Shown here piece after piece: positions 1-9,012 of a stretch of 47,555 nucleotides of DNA. The DNA lies in assembly GCA_026709815.1 (NCBI GenBank), contig JAPOSH010000044.1, positions 1-47,555 of the forward strand. The letters run 5' to 3'. The notes beneath the pieces were generated by a model. It was not told the origin of the DNA and ran no database searches. It was given only the letters and a program-made list of their open reading frames with translations. Every line of letters begins with the position of its first letter. Within the stretch, counting starts at the first letter, position 1. The stretch is from a bacterium (GTDB lineage Bacteria; Actinomycetota; Acidimicrobiia; Acidimicrobiales; Bin134). The position numbers and the translations under genes are program-made.

Positions 1-234
1 CCGGTAGCCCAGTGCGCCGACCACCAGCGAGCGGGCCCCTTCAACCGCGCGGCTGGGATCGGTGGAGCGCTCGGGATTCCGATAGGTAAACGCCATCCCC
101 CCGTGCAGACCCTGTTCCCGGCGCCGGGCCAACACAGCTCGGGTGGACTCGAAGGGCCCGGCCGGCGCCACGCCGACGGCATCGAGCCCCGCCGCCAATC
201 CGGCGGCAACCACCTCGTCAGCACGGACGGCCAT
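1..234 (-). CDS. queG: QueG-like epoxyqueuosine reductase, N-terminal part (cut by window edge)
   Basis: The ORF track missed this gene because it runs off the window. Reverse translation gives 78 residues beginning MAVRADEVVAAGLAAGLDAV, with the conserved QueG N-terminal pattern: 'GLDAVGVAPAGPF', then 'GLHGGMAFTYRNPERSTDPSRAV' and 'ARSLVVGALGYR'. In the family this cobalamin- and iron-sulfur-dependent enzyme makes the last step of queuosine synthesis on tRNA. The cobalamin and 4Fe-4S parts lie outside the window. The ATG overlaps the TGA of the upstream NYN gene (TGATG), so the two are probably translationally coupled. An iron-sulfur protein of the same family with another substrate is possible. 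Confidence 0.7.
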   Translation of the reverse strand, partial: MAVRADEVVAAGLAAGLDAVGVAPAGPFESTRAVLARRREQGLHGGMAFTYRNPERSTDPSRAVEGARSLVVGALGYR

Positions 235-1619
235 CACCGGTGTCCGAACATCGACCACCCGTCAGGATCCTCCACCTCCAGTCCCATGACCGTCAGGAGT
301 TTGCGGGGATGGACCAGATTGGCGCCCTGGCCGCGGGCTCGCTCTCGCACGTCGTTGTCCTCCGAAACCACTACCAGCGGCCTTCGGAGCGGGTACCCGC
401 TGCACAAGGCGATGATGCGGTCGTCGGCGGTCTCCTGCGACGGGGTGAACTGCACAGACACTCCCACCGAGCGGGGGGTGGTGGCAATGTAGTCGTAGTC
501 GGTAACGCTGCCGTCGAACACCACCACGAATTCGGAGCATGGGTACCGGGAACTCAACTCCTCGACGTTGCGCAGGAACCGGCGGCGCTGTTCTCGCAGC
601 GTCATCTCCGGCCATTTCTTGAAGGTCACGTTGTAGCCGTCGATCAGCACCACGACCTCAGGAACCGAGTGGAGCAGGTATTCAACCGCCTCCGGCGTAT
701 CGTTGAGCAGCCCCTTGGGCATCGGGACCGGCAGGCGCTTGGTGGGGGGCTCAGGGCCGCTGTCGGTGCCGGGGGCTGGTTCTGGCTGGGCCTCGAAGCC
801 GGCTTTCTCGGCCACCGCCAACCGGCGCTCGACGTCCGCCAGCTTGTTGGTCAGGCTGTTGATCTCCTCCTCATGGCGGCTGCGGGCGCCCTTCAGATCC
901 TTCTTCAGCTGTTCGTTGTGCGTTTGGGCCTTCTTGAGCTTCTCGTCAAGGCGACGCCGGGTGCGCTGGCTTTGCGTCAAGCTGGTCTGGGCTGAGTCGA
1001 GCGCAGCGCGGGCCTGCTCGAGCTCAGCGGCCAGCTGGGCGGCCTTATCCTCGGCCCGATGGGCCTCGGTGCGGGCCTGGGCGGCCTGCAATCGGGCCTC
1101 GTCGCGCTCTCGGGTGGCCCGGTCACGCTGGGCATCGGCCTTTTGTCGGCTCGCTTCAGCCCGCTGAAGCCGCTGCTGTTGGCCTTGACGCCTTTGAGCG
1201 TGAGCGGCCTGCTCAGACTCCTGCTCGGCCACCGAGGCGAGTTGCCGGCACTCCTGGCGCCAGCCATCCGGGCGAGTCAGCCACAGCCAGCCGATGCGGC
1301 CGATCTCCCCCTCGGCAGCTGAGGCCGCAGTCCGCTCCCGGAACTCGTCGTCGGCCTCCACGATCTCGCGCACCTGCTCCAAGGCCCGCCCCGAGAACTT
1401 CTTGAATGCCAGGATCTGCTTCAACCTCGCCGGCGGGTCGATCGGGGATTTCTCGCGCTGGCCGGCCCGAGCGACTTCGACCGACTTCAAGAGCGCTTCT
1501 CTCAGCTCCTGCGTTTTCGGGCCGTCCTCCGGACTCGGGCCCTCTTCTTCTCCTTCTGTGTTTACCATCGGCGGGTGGGACTGCTCGGGTGATGCCGCCG
1601 GACTGTCTTTTAAGCTCAT
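234..1619 (-). CDS. NYN-domain (YacP/Rae1-like) putative endoribonuclease with long coiled coil
   Basis: This 461-residue protein has two parts. Residues about 100-275 are Ala/Glu/Arg/Gln-rich with heptad character and should form a long coiled coil. The last 140 residues form a NYN/PIN-like nuclease fold: 'VVVLIDGYNVTFKKW' carries the first metal-binding Asp, 'FVVVFDGS' the second and 'VVSEDNDVRERA' the third cluster. The family relative Rae1/YacP of Bacillus is a ribosome-associated mRNA endonuclease; an RNA-cleaving role here is inference. It lies between trpD and the queG-like gene on the same strand. A 14-base tandem repeat lies directly before the ATG and supplies an AAAAGG Shine-Dalgarno-like element. 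Confidence 0.75.
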   Translation of the reverse strand: MSLKDSPAASPEQSHPPMVNTEGEEEGPSPEDGPKTQELREALLKSVEVARAGQREKSPIDPPARLKQILAFKKFSGRALEQVREIVEADDEFRERTAASAAEGEIGRIGWLWLTRPDGWRQECRQLASVAEQESEQAAHAQRRQGQQQRLQRAEASRQKADAQRDRATRERDEARLQAAQARTEAHRAEDKAAQLAAELEQARAALDSAQTSLTQSQRTRRRLDEKLKKAQTHNEQLKKDLKGARSRHEEEINSLTNKLADVERRLAVAEKAGFEAQPEPAPGTDSGPEPPTKRLPVPMPKGLLNDTPEAVEYLLHSVPEVVVLIDGYNVTFKKWPEMTLREQRRRFLRNVEELSSRYPCSEFVVVFDGSVTDYDYIATTPRSVGVSVQFTPSQETADDRIIALCSGYPLRRPLVVVSEDNDVRERARGQGANLVHPRKLLTVMGLEVEDPDGWSMFGHR

Positions 1620-1625
1620 GTCTGC

Positions 1626-1653
1626 CTTTTGGTCTCATGCTTTTGGTCTCATG
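1626..1653. repeat. Tandem 14-bp direct repeat before the NYN-gene start
   Basis: CTTTTGGTCTCATG occurs twice head to tail (1626-1639 and 1640-1653), between the trpD stop and the NYN-gene ATG. On the minus strand each unit contains an ATG that opens only a very short reading frame. The copy nearest the gene contributes the AAAAGG that could act as its ribosome-binding site. Confidence 0.9.
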
Positions 1654-1666
1654 TTGTCTTTCAAGT

Positions 1667-2731
1667 TTACCTTTGCCCTCCACCGGCCTGGGCCGCCTCA
1701 TTGGAAATCGATACGAAGCGCTCCAACACCCGACTGGCCCCGCCGTCGTCAATGGACGCCGAGGCGGCCTGAAGCCCCTCTTCCAGCGCGTCGCACACCT
1801 CGGCCACCACCAGCGCTGCGGCGGCGTTGAGCACCACGATGTCGCGATGGGCGCCTGGTCGGCCGTCGAGCAACCGCCGCAGATAGTCGGCGTTGAGAGC
1901 CGCTTCCCCGCCCACCAGATCTTCGGCCCGGGCGGGGGCCAGCCCAAAGGCGGCGGGGTCCACTGTGTGGTGGAAGATGCCGCCGTCTCGCAGCTCCCAC
2001 ACGTCGCTGGGAGCGGTGGTGGACAGCTCGTCCAAGCCGTCGCGACCGCGCACCACCATGGCCCGCTCCGACCCGGTGGCAGCCAGCACCTCAAGCATGA
2101 TCTCGGCCATCGACCGGTCGCTGACCCCCACCAGTTGGCGCTTCACCCTGGCCGGGTTGGCCAGCGGGCCGAGGAAATTGAAAACTGTGGCCACCGCCAG
2201 CTCCCGACGCGGCGGCCCGGCATGGCGCATGGCCGGATGAAACCGAGGCGCCATGCAGAAGCCGAAGCCGACCTCGGTGACGCATCGAGCCACCCCGGCG
2301 GGACCGAGGTGAATCGCCGCCCCCAGCGCCTCCAGCACATCGGCTGAGCCGCATTTCGACGAGGCCGACCGGTTGCCGTGCTTGCACACCCTCGCCCCTG
2401 CTCCGACGGCGACCAGCGCGGCCGCAGTGGAGACGTTGATGCTCCCGCTGTTGTCGCCGCCGGTCCCGCAGGTATCGATGAGACCGAGGCCGGCCGCATC
2501 GAGCGGGACCGGTGCTGAAGCCCTTCGCATGGCCCAGAGCAGGCCCACCAGCTCCTCTTGGGTCTCCCCCCTAGTCCGCAAGCCGATCACGAAGCCGGCG
2601 ATCTGAGCCGGGGTCGCCTGCCCGAGCAAGATCTCTGTCATCGCCGCGTCAGCGATCTCCGACGAAAGGCTGCCCCCCGCGGTGATCTGCCGGAACACTT
2701 CGGGCCATCCCCCGCGCTCGCCAAGGCTCAC
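1667..2731 (-). CDS. trpD: Anthranilate phosphoribosyltransferase
   Basis: TrpD transfers phosphoribosyl from PRPP to anthranilate in tryptophan synthesis. The real gene is only the C-terminal part of the 878-residue ORF in the track; the rest is antisense to the kinase gene. Family signatures are the glycine-rich 'DTCGTGGDNSGSINVSTAAA', 'KHGNRSASSKCGSADVLEALG' and 'RRELAVATVFNFLGPLANPARV'. From the GTG at 2731 it has 354 residues, a normal length, and starts VSLGERGGWPEVFRQITAGG, where 'WPEVF' aligns with the usual TrpD N-terminus. An exact in-frame 39-bp duplication makes a second possible GTG at 2770 that would add 13 residues. No other trp genes are adjacent. Confidence 0.9.
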   Translation of the reverse strand: MSLGERGGWPEVFRQITAGGSLSSEIADAAMTEILLGQATPAQIAGFVIGLRTRGETQEELVGLLWAMRRASAPVPLDAAGLGLIDTCGTGGDNSGSINVSTAAALVAVGAGARVCKHGNRSASSKCGSADVLEALGAAIHLGPAGVARCVTEVGFGFCMAPRFHPAMRHAGPPRRELAVATVFNFLGPLANPARVKRQLVGVSDRSMAEIMLEVLAATGSERAMVVRGRDGLDELSTTAPSDVWELRDGGIFHHTVDPAAFGLAPARAEDLVGGEAALNADYLRRLLDGRPGAHRDIVVLNAAAALVVAEVCDALEEGLQAASASIDDGGASRVLERFVSISNEAAQAGGGQR

Positions 2732-2775
2732 CGCCTCTTCGGGCCATCCCCCGCGCTCGCCAAGGCTCACCGCCT
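2698..2775. repeat. Exact 39-bp tandem duplication over the trpD start
   Basis: Units 2698-2736 and 2737-2775 are identical and encode the 13-residue block AVSLGERGGWPEE in the trpD frame. Each copy carries its own GTG and a purine-rich stretch upstream (CTAAGGCG or GAAGAGGCG), so the duplication creates two near-equivalent start sites. Confidence 0.92.
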
Positions 2776-2815
2776 TAGTGTGGCCGATCACCGCTGTGGT
2801 GCCACAATCTCCTTT

Positions 2816-4255
2816 GTGAAGATCTGCGTCATCGACGTCGGCACCAGCAGCATCCGCTCTGCGGTCACCGACGGGCACCGGGTCATCTGCTTCCGCCAAC
2901 AGTCCACCCCACCCGACATGCCCGAACCGGGATTGGTGGAGTTCGACGCCGACGACATGGCCTCGGCCATCGTCCAGACCGCCACCGAGGCTGTGAATGA
3001 GGCTGGGGGGGTCGATGCCGTCGCCGTCGCCAGCCAGCGGGGCTCGGCGGTGGTGTGGGAGCGCAAGACCGGCCGGCCGGTGGCCCCGGCGCTGGGCTGG
3101 CAGGATCTGCGCACGGTGGGCGAATGCCTCCGGTGGCAAGCCGAGGGCCTGTGGCTGGTACCCAACGAGTCGGCCACCAAGCTGGTCTGGCTGCTCGACC
3201 AGCATGACCCCGGCCGAAACCGGGATCTTTGCTTTGGCACCGTGGACTCGTGGGCAGTCTGGTGCCTGTCGCAGGGCGCCGACCATGTGATCGACCCCTC
3301 CAACGCGGCCATGAGCGGCATGCTGGCCGACGACGGCCGCTGCTGGTCGGATGCGCTCGTCGAGCAGATCGGGGTTCCCCCCCGCTGCCTGCCTGAGATC
3401 GTGGACTCCACCGGAGTGGTGGGCGCCGCCGCCGCCCTGCCCGGAGCACCGCCGATTGCCGGCATCATCGGCGACCAGCAGTCGTCGCTTATCGGACAGC
3501 GCTGTGTGCTCGAGGGGTTGGCCAAGCTCACTTTCGGTACCGGCGCCTTTCTGAACGTCTTCACCGGCCCAGACCGCCTGATTGCTCAGAAGCGCAGCGA
3601 CCGGGGCACGTTTCCCATCGTGGCCTGGCAGGAGAACGGGGAAACCGCGTGGGGCGTGGAGGCCATGATGATCGCCGCCGGGTCGAACATGAACTGGCTC
3701 ATAGACGATGTGGGCTTGCTGGGTGATGCCTCGGAGTCGTCCGCGATGGCCGACAGCGTGGCCGACACCGGCGGGGTGGTGTACGTGCCCGCCCTCTACG
3801 GGCTGGGCACGCCCCACTGGGACTTCGGGGCCCGAGCCGCCCTGTTCGGCATGACCGGGGGCACCACTGCGGCCCACATCGTTCGAGCGGTGTTCGAAGG
3901 GGTGGCCAATCGGGCCGCCGATCTGCTGGAAGCGGCCGAGGCCGACAGCGGCTACCACATCGAGCGGATCCGGGCGGACGGCGGAATGTCGAAAAATCCG
4001 GTGTTCATCCAGATATTGGCCGACACCCTCGGGCGAACGGTTGAGCTGTGCCCGGTGCCAGAGGGGACCGCACTGGGGGCTGCCGTGCTGGCCGGACGCG
4101 CCCTGGGACAGTGGTCGAGCTGGCAGGAGGTGGCTGATTCCTGGTCGCCGCGGGCGGTGGTGGCACCGCAGGCAGCCGCAGACCGCCAGCGCTGGCACGA
4201 GGCGGTGCAGCGGGCCTCCCGCTGGTATCCCGAGCTGTCCGACATCGGCCTCTAG
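2816..4255 (+). CDS. FGGY-family carbohydrate kinase (glycerol-kinase-like)
   Basis: An ATP-dependent sugar or polyol kinase of 479 residues from the GTG at 2816. The N-terminal phosphate-binding segment is 'ICVIDVGTSSIRSAVTDG'. The catalytic Asp lies in 'IIGDQQSSLIGQRC' near residue 219, followed by the 'TFGTGAFLNV' motif. The C-terminal FGGY part has 'VPALYGLGTPHWDFGARAALFGMTGGTT' and 'ADGGMSKNPVFIQILADTLG'. The pattern is closest to GlpK, but the substrate is not fixed by sequence, and no glycerol dehydrogenase or facilitator is adjacent. The gene is divergent from trpD. The start has no Shine-Dalgarno; a CACAAT box ends 7 bases upstream, so the mRNA may be leaderless. Confidence 0.85.
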   Translation: MKICVIDVGTSSIRSAVTDGHRVICFRQQSTPPDMPEPGLVEFDADDMASAIVQTATEAVNEAGGVDAVAVASQRGSAVVWERKTGRPVAPALGWQDLRTVGECLRWQAEGLWLVPNESATKLVWLLDQHDPGRNRDLCFGTVDSWAVWCLSQGADHVIDPSNAAMSGMLADDGRCWSDALVEQIGVPPRCLPEIVDSTGVVGAAAALPGAPPIAGIIGDQQSSLIGQRCVLEGLAKLTFGTGAFLNVFTGPDRLIAQKRSDRGTFPIVAWQENGETAWGVEAMMIAAGSNMNWLIDDVGLLGDASESSAMADSVADTGGVVYVPALYGLGTPHWDFGARAALFGMTGGTTAAHIVRAVFEGVANRAADLLEAAEADSGYHIERIRADGGMSKNPVFIQILADTLGRTVELCPVPEGTALGAAVLAGRALGQWSSWQEVADSWSPRAVVAPQAAADRQRWHEAVQRASRWYPELSDIGL

Positions 4256-4323
4256 CGGTCCGGAGAGGTTGGGTTCGAAAACACTGCGACCGGTGCCCTT
4301 CAAGCTGACAGACTAGGGCCACG

Positions 4324-4694
<371 letters not shown>

Positions 4695-4734
4695 CGTCCG
4701 GCCTCTTCAGGCTTCTTCAGAGCAGAAGGGGCGT

Positions 4735-5247
4735 TCAGCATCCTCGGGGGGGCCGCCGGCGATTGGCGCCCATTTGGGCACGATCCAGCCGGCCTTGGGC
4801 GCAGAACAGGCGGCGGCGTTCCCGGTCGGTCAGCCCGTAGCGATTTATCGCCCACGCCCCGACGGCCAGCCCGATCAGCTCCAGAGCGATCAGCGCGGGG
4901 GCAGGCTTGAATTCGGGGAGATCTCCGCGGCCCACCCTGACCCCGAGAGCCGGCCACCAGAGCAGCTCGGTGCGCAGCCACGCTCCGTCGAGCACCAGGT
5001 ACAGGAACAGCCCGATGGGCAGGCCCAGCCATCGGCGGCGGGCCAGCCGGCGGCCCCGGGTGGCCAGCATCACCGCCACCATCGCCACCAGGGGCGCCAA
5101 CAGGGTGTGCATCGCCCACGGACCCCCGGCCAGCAGCTCAGCCACCGGCAGCACCGAGCCGAGCATCACCACTCGGTAGTCAAGAGCCGGGCTGTCGAAC
5201 ACCAAGGCCACCAGCACGAAGCTGAGGGCCAGGAACCAGAAGAACAC
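4735..5247 (-). CDS. Integral membrane protein of unknown function
   Basis: A 170-residue protein with four or five hydrophobic segments: residues 1-18, 25-45, 48-65, 75-95 and 120-135. It starts with a GTG (MFFWFLALSFVLVALVF) 15 bases after the zinc-ribbon gene on the same strand, so it is probably the last gene of the penicillin-binding-protein run. The tail (RRRLFCAQGRLDRAQ) is basic and probably cytoplasmic. I recognise no family. The adjacent rnpB is on the other strand and the 3' ends face each other. Confidence 0.6.
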   Translation of the reverse strand: MFFWFLALSFVLVALVFDSPALDYRVVMLGSVLPVAELLAGGPWAMHTLLAPLVAMVAVMLATRGRRLARRRWLGLPIGLFLYLVLDGAWLRTELLWWPALGVRVGRGDLPEFKPAPALIALELIGLAVGAWAINRYGLTDRERRRLFCAQGRLDRAQMGANRRRPPRGC

Positions 5248-5262
5248 CGGCCGGCGGCCCGA

Positions 5263-5985
5263 TCAAGTCCGCACCAGGATGCGGCCGCATTCCTCGCAGT
5301 GGAGCAGCTCATCGGCCGGAGCATGGCGGATGCGGTCGAGCTCCATGGCCGACAGCGCCAGATGGCAACCCTCGCAGATGCCGTTGCGGAGCCGGGCCAC
5401 CGCCACGCCGCCCATGCGGGATCGCAGCCCGTCATAACCGGCCAGCGCGGCCGGCGGGACTCTTGCGGCCTCGGCGCAGCGGGCGGCTGACTGCTGATCG
5501 ATCTCGGCCTGCACCACCGCCTCCGCATCGGCGAGCCGGCGCCCGGCGGCGGACACCTCGGCTTCGGCCGCTTCAATATCCGACCCCAGGGCCTCCACCC
5601 GGGCGTCGATCTCCTCGATCGCCTCCATGAGCTCCAAGGCGTCGCTCTCCATGGCGGAGCAGCGGGATCGCAGTCCGTCCACCTCCTCTTGGAGGGTCAG
5701 CAGCTCCCGAGTGCCGGTGACCTCTCCTGAATACAGCCGGTCGTGCTCCCGCTTGGCCCGATCCTCCAGAGCGGCCAGCTCGTCCTCGTGTCGGTTGAGG
5801 GCCCGCTTGAGCTCCAGCTGCTCGACTTGCAAGGCCTCGCGCCGGCCCGCGACCTGTTCGCGATCCTGTTGCCGGGCAGCCAGAGCAGCCCGCTCGGCGA
5901 GGGTCTCATGGCGGTGGCGAAGCTGGTCGATTCTGATGTCGTGATCCTGCACCGACAACAGGAGCTGAAGCTGATCGTCGCTCAC
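5263..5985 (-). CDS. C4-type zinc-ribbon coiled-coil protein (DUF164/zf-RING_7)
   Basis: 240 residues: a long helical, Glu/Arg/Leu-rich coiled coil (about 1-180), then a C-terminal zinc ribbon 'CEGCHLALSAMELDRIRHAP...LHCEECGRIL' with two CxxC pairs. The architecture matches the widespread DUF164 family, whose biochemical role is not well settled; the fold suggests nucleic-acid or protein binding. The GTG overlaps the TGA of the penicillin-binding-protein gene (GTGA), so translation is probably coupled. A DUF164 gene near rnpB is, from memory, a recurrent actinobacterial arrangement. Confidence 0.85.
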   Translation of the reverse strand: MSDDQLQLLLSVQDHDIRIDQLRHRHETLAERAALAARQQDREQVAGRREALQVEQLELKRALNRHEDELAALEDRAKREHDRLYSGEVTGTRELLTLQEEVDGLRSRCSAMESDALELMEAIEEIDARVEALGSDIEAAEAEVSAAGRRLADAEAVVQAEIDQQSAARCAEAARVPPAALAGYDGLRSRMGGVAVARLRNGICEGCHLALSAMELDRIRHAPADELLHCEECGRILVRT

Positions 5986-8366
5986 GGCTCGATATTAGGT
6001 TCGGTATCAGGTTCAGCCGCGCCCTGCGCCGCGGGACTGGCGGCGGGATCACCACCGGCGCCGGAGGCTGCCGGGGCTTCGCCTTCGCCGGGGCCGTCGA
6101 ATTCGGTGCTGCGGCCCACGCAGGTGTCGGCCACCCCGTCGTCGTCGGAGTCCAACGGGAACTGCCCGCTAGGGCACACCGCTTCTACAGGCTGTGGGGT
6201 GCCGCAGTACAGCGGAATGGGATCCCCGCCCTCCACTGCGAATTCGCTGAACCCGCAGGGCGCCAATCCCGTCGTTGCCAGCAGATCAGCGCACGCGTCG
6301 TGGATGCCGTCGCCATCGGTGTCCACTGGGACGATGACCGGCACGACCGCCTCGGGGTCTTCGGGCGCGATGGGCGTATCACATGGGACACCCACGGTGA
6401 ACACGTCCTCCAGCTCTATCAGATCGCCGAGCCTGGGCTCGCCGGGGCAGCCGGGAAAGTCCACCGGCACCCGGTCGGCGTGGTAGGCCGTCATGAACCG
6501 CCCCCACGCCACGGCCGGATAGGAACTGCCGGTCACGCCCCGCATGGGAATTCGCTCGTTGGGGTTCCCTAGCCACACCGCAGTGGCCAGATAGGGGGAG
6601 TACCCGACGAACCAGGCGTCGGCCGACTCCTCGGTGGTGCCGGTTTTGCCTGCTCCGACCTGATTGGGGATCTGTGCCCGCCGACCAGTGCCGTTGGCCA
6701 TGTTGTTCTCCAGCACTTCAGAGGCCCAGCAGGCCGATCGCTCCGTCACCACCCGTCGGCCTGAGAGCTCGTGGCGGTAGAGCACGTTGCCCTGGCGGTC
6801 GACGATCCTCTCGATGAAGTAGGGCTCGTAGCGGATGCCACCGGTGCCGATCACACCGTAGGCCGACGCCATGTCGATCGGGTGAACTTCCTCGGAACCC
6901 AGCGGCAGCGACGCTACCGGCTCCAGCTCGCTGGTCACGCCCATGATCGCGGCGACGTCGATAACCGGCTGGATTCCGGCCACCCGGCCCAGCCGCAAGA
7001 AGGCGCAGTTGGAGGACACCCTGATCTGGTCGGTGATGGTTTCCACCTGCCCGGGCGAACTGGCGAAGTTGTTGGCCACATAGGGATCAGGCACGCCGCC
7101 GGGGTTGGGGATCTGACACGGGCCCCGCCCGCTGACGAGGTCGCTGGGCTGGTAGCCCTGCTCGAACAGGGCCATCATAACGAAGGTCTTGAACGCCGAC
7201 CCCGGCTGGCGGGAGCCCTGGGTGGCCAGGTTGAACTCCTCTGTGTCCTGGGCGAACCCCGGCCCGCCCACCACCGCCCGAACCGCCCCGGTGTCAGGCT
7301 CCAGCGCGGCCAGGGCCATGGTGGCTTCCACCCCGCCGTGGCTGCCCTGGTCGTACTCGGCCAGGGTGGCCGACACTGCGGCCTCGGCCTGCCGTTGGGC
7401 CGCGGGGTCGAAGGTGGTGTGGATGCTGAGGCCGCCGTTGAACACCAGGTTGAAGCGATCCTCGGGGCTCCCGCCCAGATACCTGGGGTCGTCCAACAGC
7501 TGCTGCTTCACCTCCTCCACGAAGTAGCTCTTGGGGGGCAGCTCGATCTCGTTGACTGCTTCGGGCAGCGGCTGGAGATGGTAGGAGTCGGCCTGCTCGG
7601 AAGTGATGAAGCCCAGCTCGGCCAGCCGGTTCAGCACGATGCGCCGCTGGCGCAGCGCCCGGATGGGGTTGTTGATGGGATCGGTTCTGCTGGGGTTGCT
7701 GATGAGAGCGGCCAGCAGCGCGGCCTCCCCCCATCCCAACTCGGAGGCATCCAAACCCCAGTAAACCTCGGCTGCAGCCTGAACACCGTAGGCGCCCTGG
7801 CCGAAGTACACCGTGTTCAAATACAGGTTGAGGATCTCGTGCTTTTCCATCTGCCGCTCGAGGCGCTTGGCCATGGCCATCTCCTGGAGCTTGCGCTCGG
7901 CCTCGACCTTGTTGCCCACCACTAGGTTTTTGATGAGCTGCTGGGTGATGGTGGAGCCGCCCTGGGTGATCCCCCCGGCCCCCACGTTCTCCAGACCAGC
8001 CCGGAACACCGCGCTGAGATCGACGCCGGTGTGGAGGTAGAAGTTCTCGTCCTCGATGGCGAGCACCGCATGCTGTACTTCGTCGGAGATGTCGCCCAGG
8101 TCCACGAGCACCCGGTTCTCCACATAGCTGAATACGTCGATGACCTGGAGGTTCGAGTCGTATACGTACGAGCGGATGGCCAGCTCGTCCAGGCTCACGT
8201 CTTCAGTCAGGTTCACCTCCACCGGGGTGGACTCCCACGACTGGAGCACATCAGCAGTAGGCGGCCATACCACGAAAAGGGTGGCGGCCAAGGCCAGCGC
8301 CAGCATCGGCATGAGCACCGTCAGACGGAACAGGTGGGACAGCCACCTCAGCAAGTCCTTCACCAT
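5982..8366 (-). CDS. Class A penicillin-binding protein (transglycosylase/transpeptidase)
   Basis: A bifunctional cell-wall synthase of 794 residues. The signal anchor is residues 10-35. The GT51 domain has catalytic 'EDENFYLHTGVD' (Glu105) and 'GGSTITQQLIKN'. The transpeptidase domain has the nucleophile Ser in 'QPGSAFKTF' (SxxK), 'SSNCAF' (SxN) and 'AGKTGTTEE' (KTG). The last 115 residues are unusual: two Asp-rich segments, 'DTDGDGIHDAC' and 'DSDDDGVADTC', look like thrombospondin type 3 calcium-binding repeats, with several Cys and a Pro/Ala/Gly/Glu tail outside the membrane. The ATG sits 1 base after GGAGG; the GTG of codon 2 has better spacing and may be the true start. It leads a three-gene run. 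Confidence 0.93.
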   Translation of the reverse strand: MVKDLLRWLSHLFRLTVLMPMLALALAATLFVVWPPTADVLQSWESTPVEVNLTEDVSLDELAIRSYVYDSNLQVIDVFSYVENRVLVDLGDISDEVQHAVLAIEDENFYLHTGVDLSAVFRAGLENVGAGGITQGGSTITQQLIKNLVVGNKVEAERKLQEMAMAKRLERQMEKHEILNLYLNTVYFGQGAYGVQAAAEVYWGLDASELGWGEAALLAALISNPSRTDPINNPIRALRQRRIVLNRLAELGFITSEQADSYHLQPLPEAVNEIELPPKSYFVEEVKQQLLDDPRYLGGSPEDRFNLVFNGGLSIHTTFDPAAQRQAEAAVSATLAEYDQGSHGGVEATMALAALEPDTGAVRAVVGGPGFAQDTEEFNLATQGSRQPGSAFKTFVMMALFEQGYQPSDLVSGRGPCQIPNPGGVPDPYVANNFASSPGQVETITDQIRVSSNCAFLRLGRVAGIQPVIDVAAIMGVTSELEPVASLPLGSEEVHPIDMASAYGVIGTGGIRYEPYFIERIVDRQGNVLYRHELSGRRVVTERSACWASEVLENNMANGTGRRAQIPNQVGAGKTGTTEESADAWFVGYSPYLATAVWLGNPNERIPMRGVTGSSYPAVAWGRFMTAYHADRVPVDFPGCPGEPRLGDLIELEDVFTVGVPCDTPIAPEDPEAVVPVIVPVDTDGDGIHDACADLLATTGLAPCGFSEFAVEGGDPIPLYCGTPQPVEAVCPSGQFPLDSDDDGVADTCVGRSTEFDGPGEGEAPAASGAGGDPAASPAAQGAAEPDTEPNIEP

Positions 8367-8470
8367 GCCTCCGGGATTTCCGGTCTCGCTGCAAACATCG
8401 GGCTCACGCGGCCCGCATATGTACCCAGGCCCCTCACGCTAGCGGCTACGAGGCAAGGCAAGGGGCTCGC

Positions 8471-8935
8471 TCAGTAGCTGCCACCCAGTTTGGTGTGATC
8501 CCAGCTGACGGTCTTCTCGGCCTTGATCACTACCGCGGTGCGCTTCTGGGCCATGCTCTCGGCCGCTTCGGACAGCATCTCACGGTCGACGTCGGGGTTG
8601 TTGCGGGCCATCACCGCCAAGGCGTAGCGGTGGACCACCTCGGGGTCGGTGTGCAGTTCGGCATAGCCGTTGATCGCCACCCCCCTCAGCTTGTCGTATT
8701 CCAGGCCGTCCTCCATCAGCACGGCGATGCGGCCGTCCCGCTCCAAGTTCTTGATCTTCTGCGACTTGGTATAGGTCTCGAAGACGATGTCGCCGTCCAC
8801 CACCCCGAACCACAGTGTGCTCAGATGGGGGGTTCCGTCCTGGTTGATGGTGGCCACCTGGAGGCTCTTCTGCTCCTCGATGAAGGCTTCGAGCTCTTCG
8901 GGGGTCATGCGGATCTTCTCGCGTCGCTTCGCCAT
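8471..8935 (-). CDS. Pyridoxamine-5'-phosphate-oxidase-like flavin/F420-dependent protein
   Basis: The start at 8935 (MAKRREKIRMTPEELEAFIEEQ) is chosen because GGGAGG lies 8 bases upstream and the family fold begins here; the 215-residue ORF of the track extends too far. At 154 residues it has the split-barrel pattern 'LQVATINQDGTPHLSTLWFGVVDGDIVFETYTKSQKIKNLERDGRIAVLMEDG', typical of the small actinobacterial PPOX proteins that bind FMN or F420. The substrate is unknown. It is on the same strand as the penicillin-binding-protein gene but 104 bases upstream, so probably a separate unit. Confidence 0.85.
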   Translation of the reverse strand: MAKRREKIRMTPEELEAFIEEQKSLQVATINQDGTPHLSTLWFGVVDGDIVFETYTKSQKIKNLERDGRIAVLMEDGLEYDKLRGVAINGYAELHTDPEVVHRYALAVMARNNPDVDREMLSEAAESMAQKRTAVVIKAEKTVSWDHTKLGGSY

Positions 8936-9012
8936 GGGGTCAGCCTCCCACACCGGCTCGGCGCGTGCCTCGCCGTTTGACGCCGACTCCTTGGGGCGAT
9001 GTCGGCGACTGG

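Noticed and set aside
2776-4303. N-terminal two thirds of the 878-residue minus-strand ORF
   Set aside because: Antisense to the FGGY kinase; only the trpD part has family motifs.
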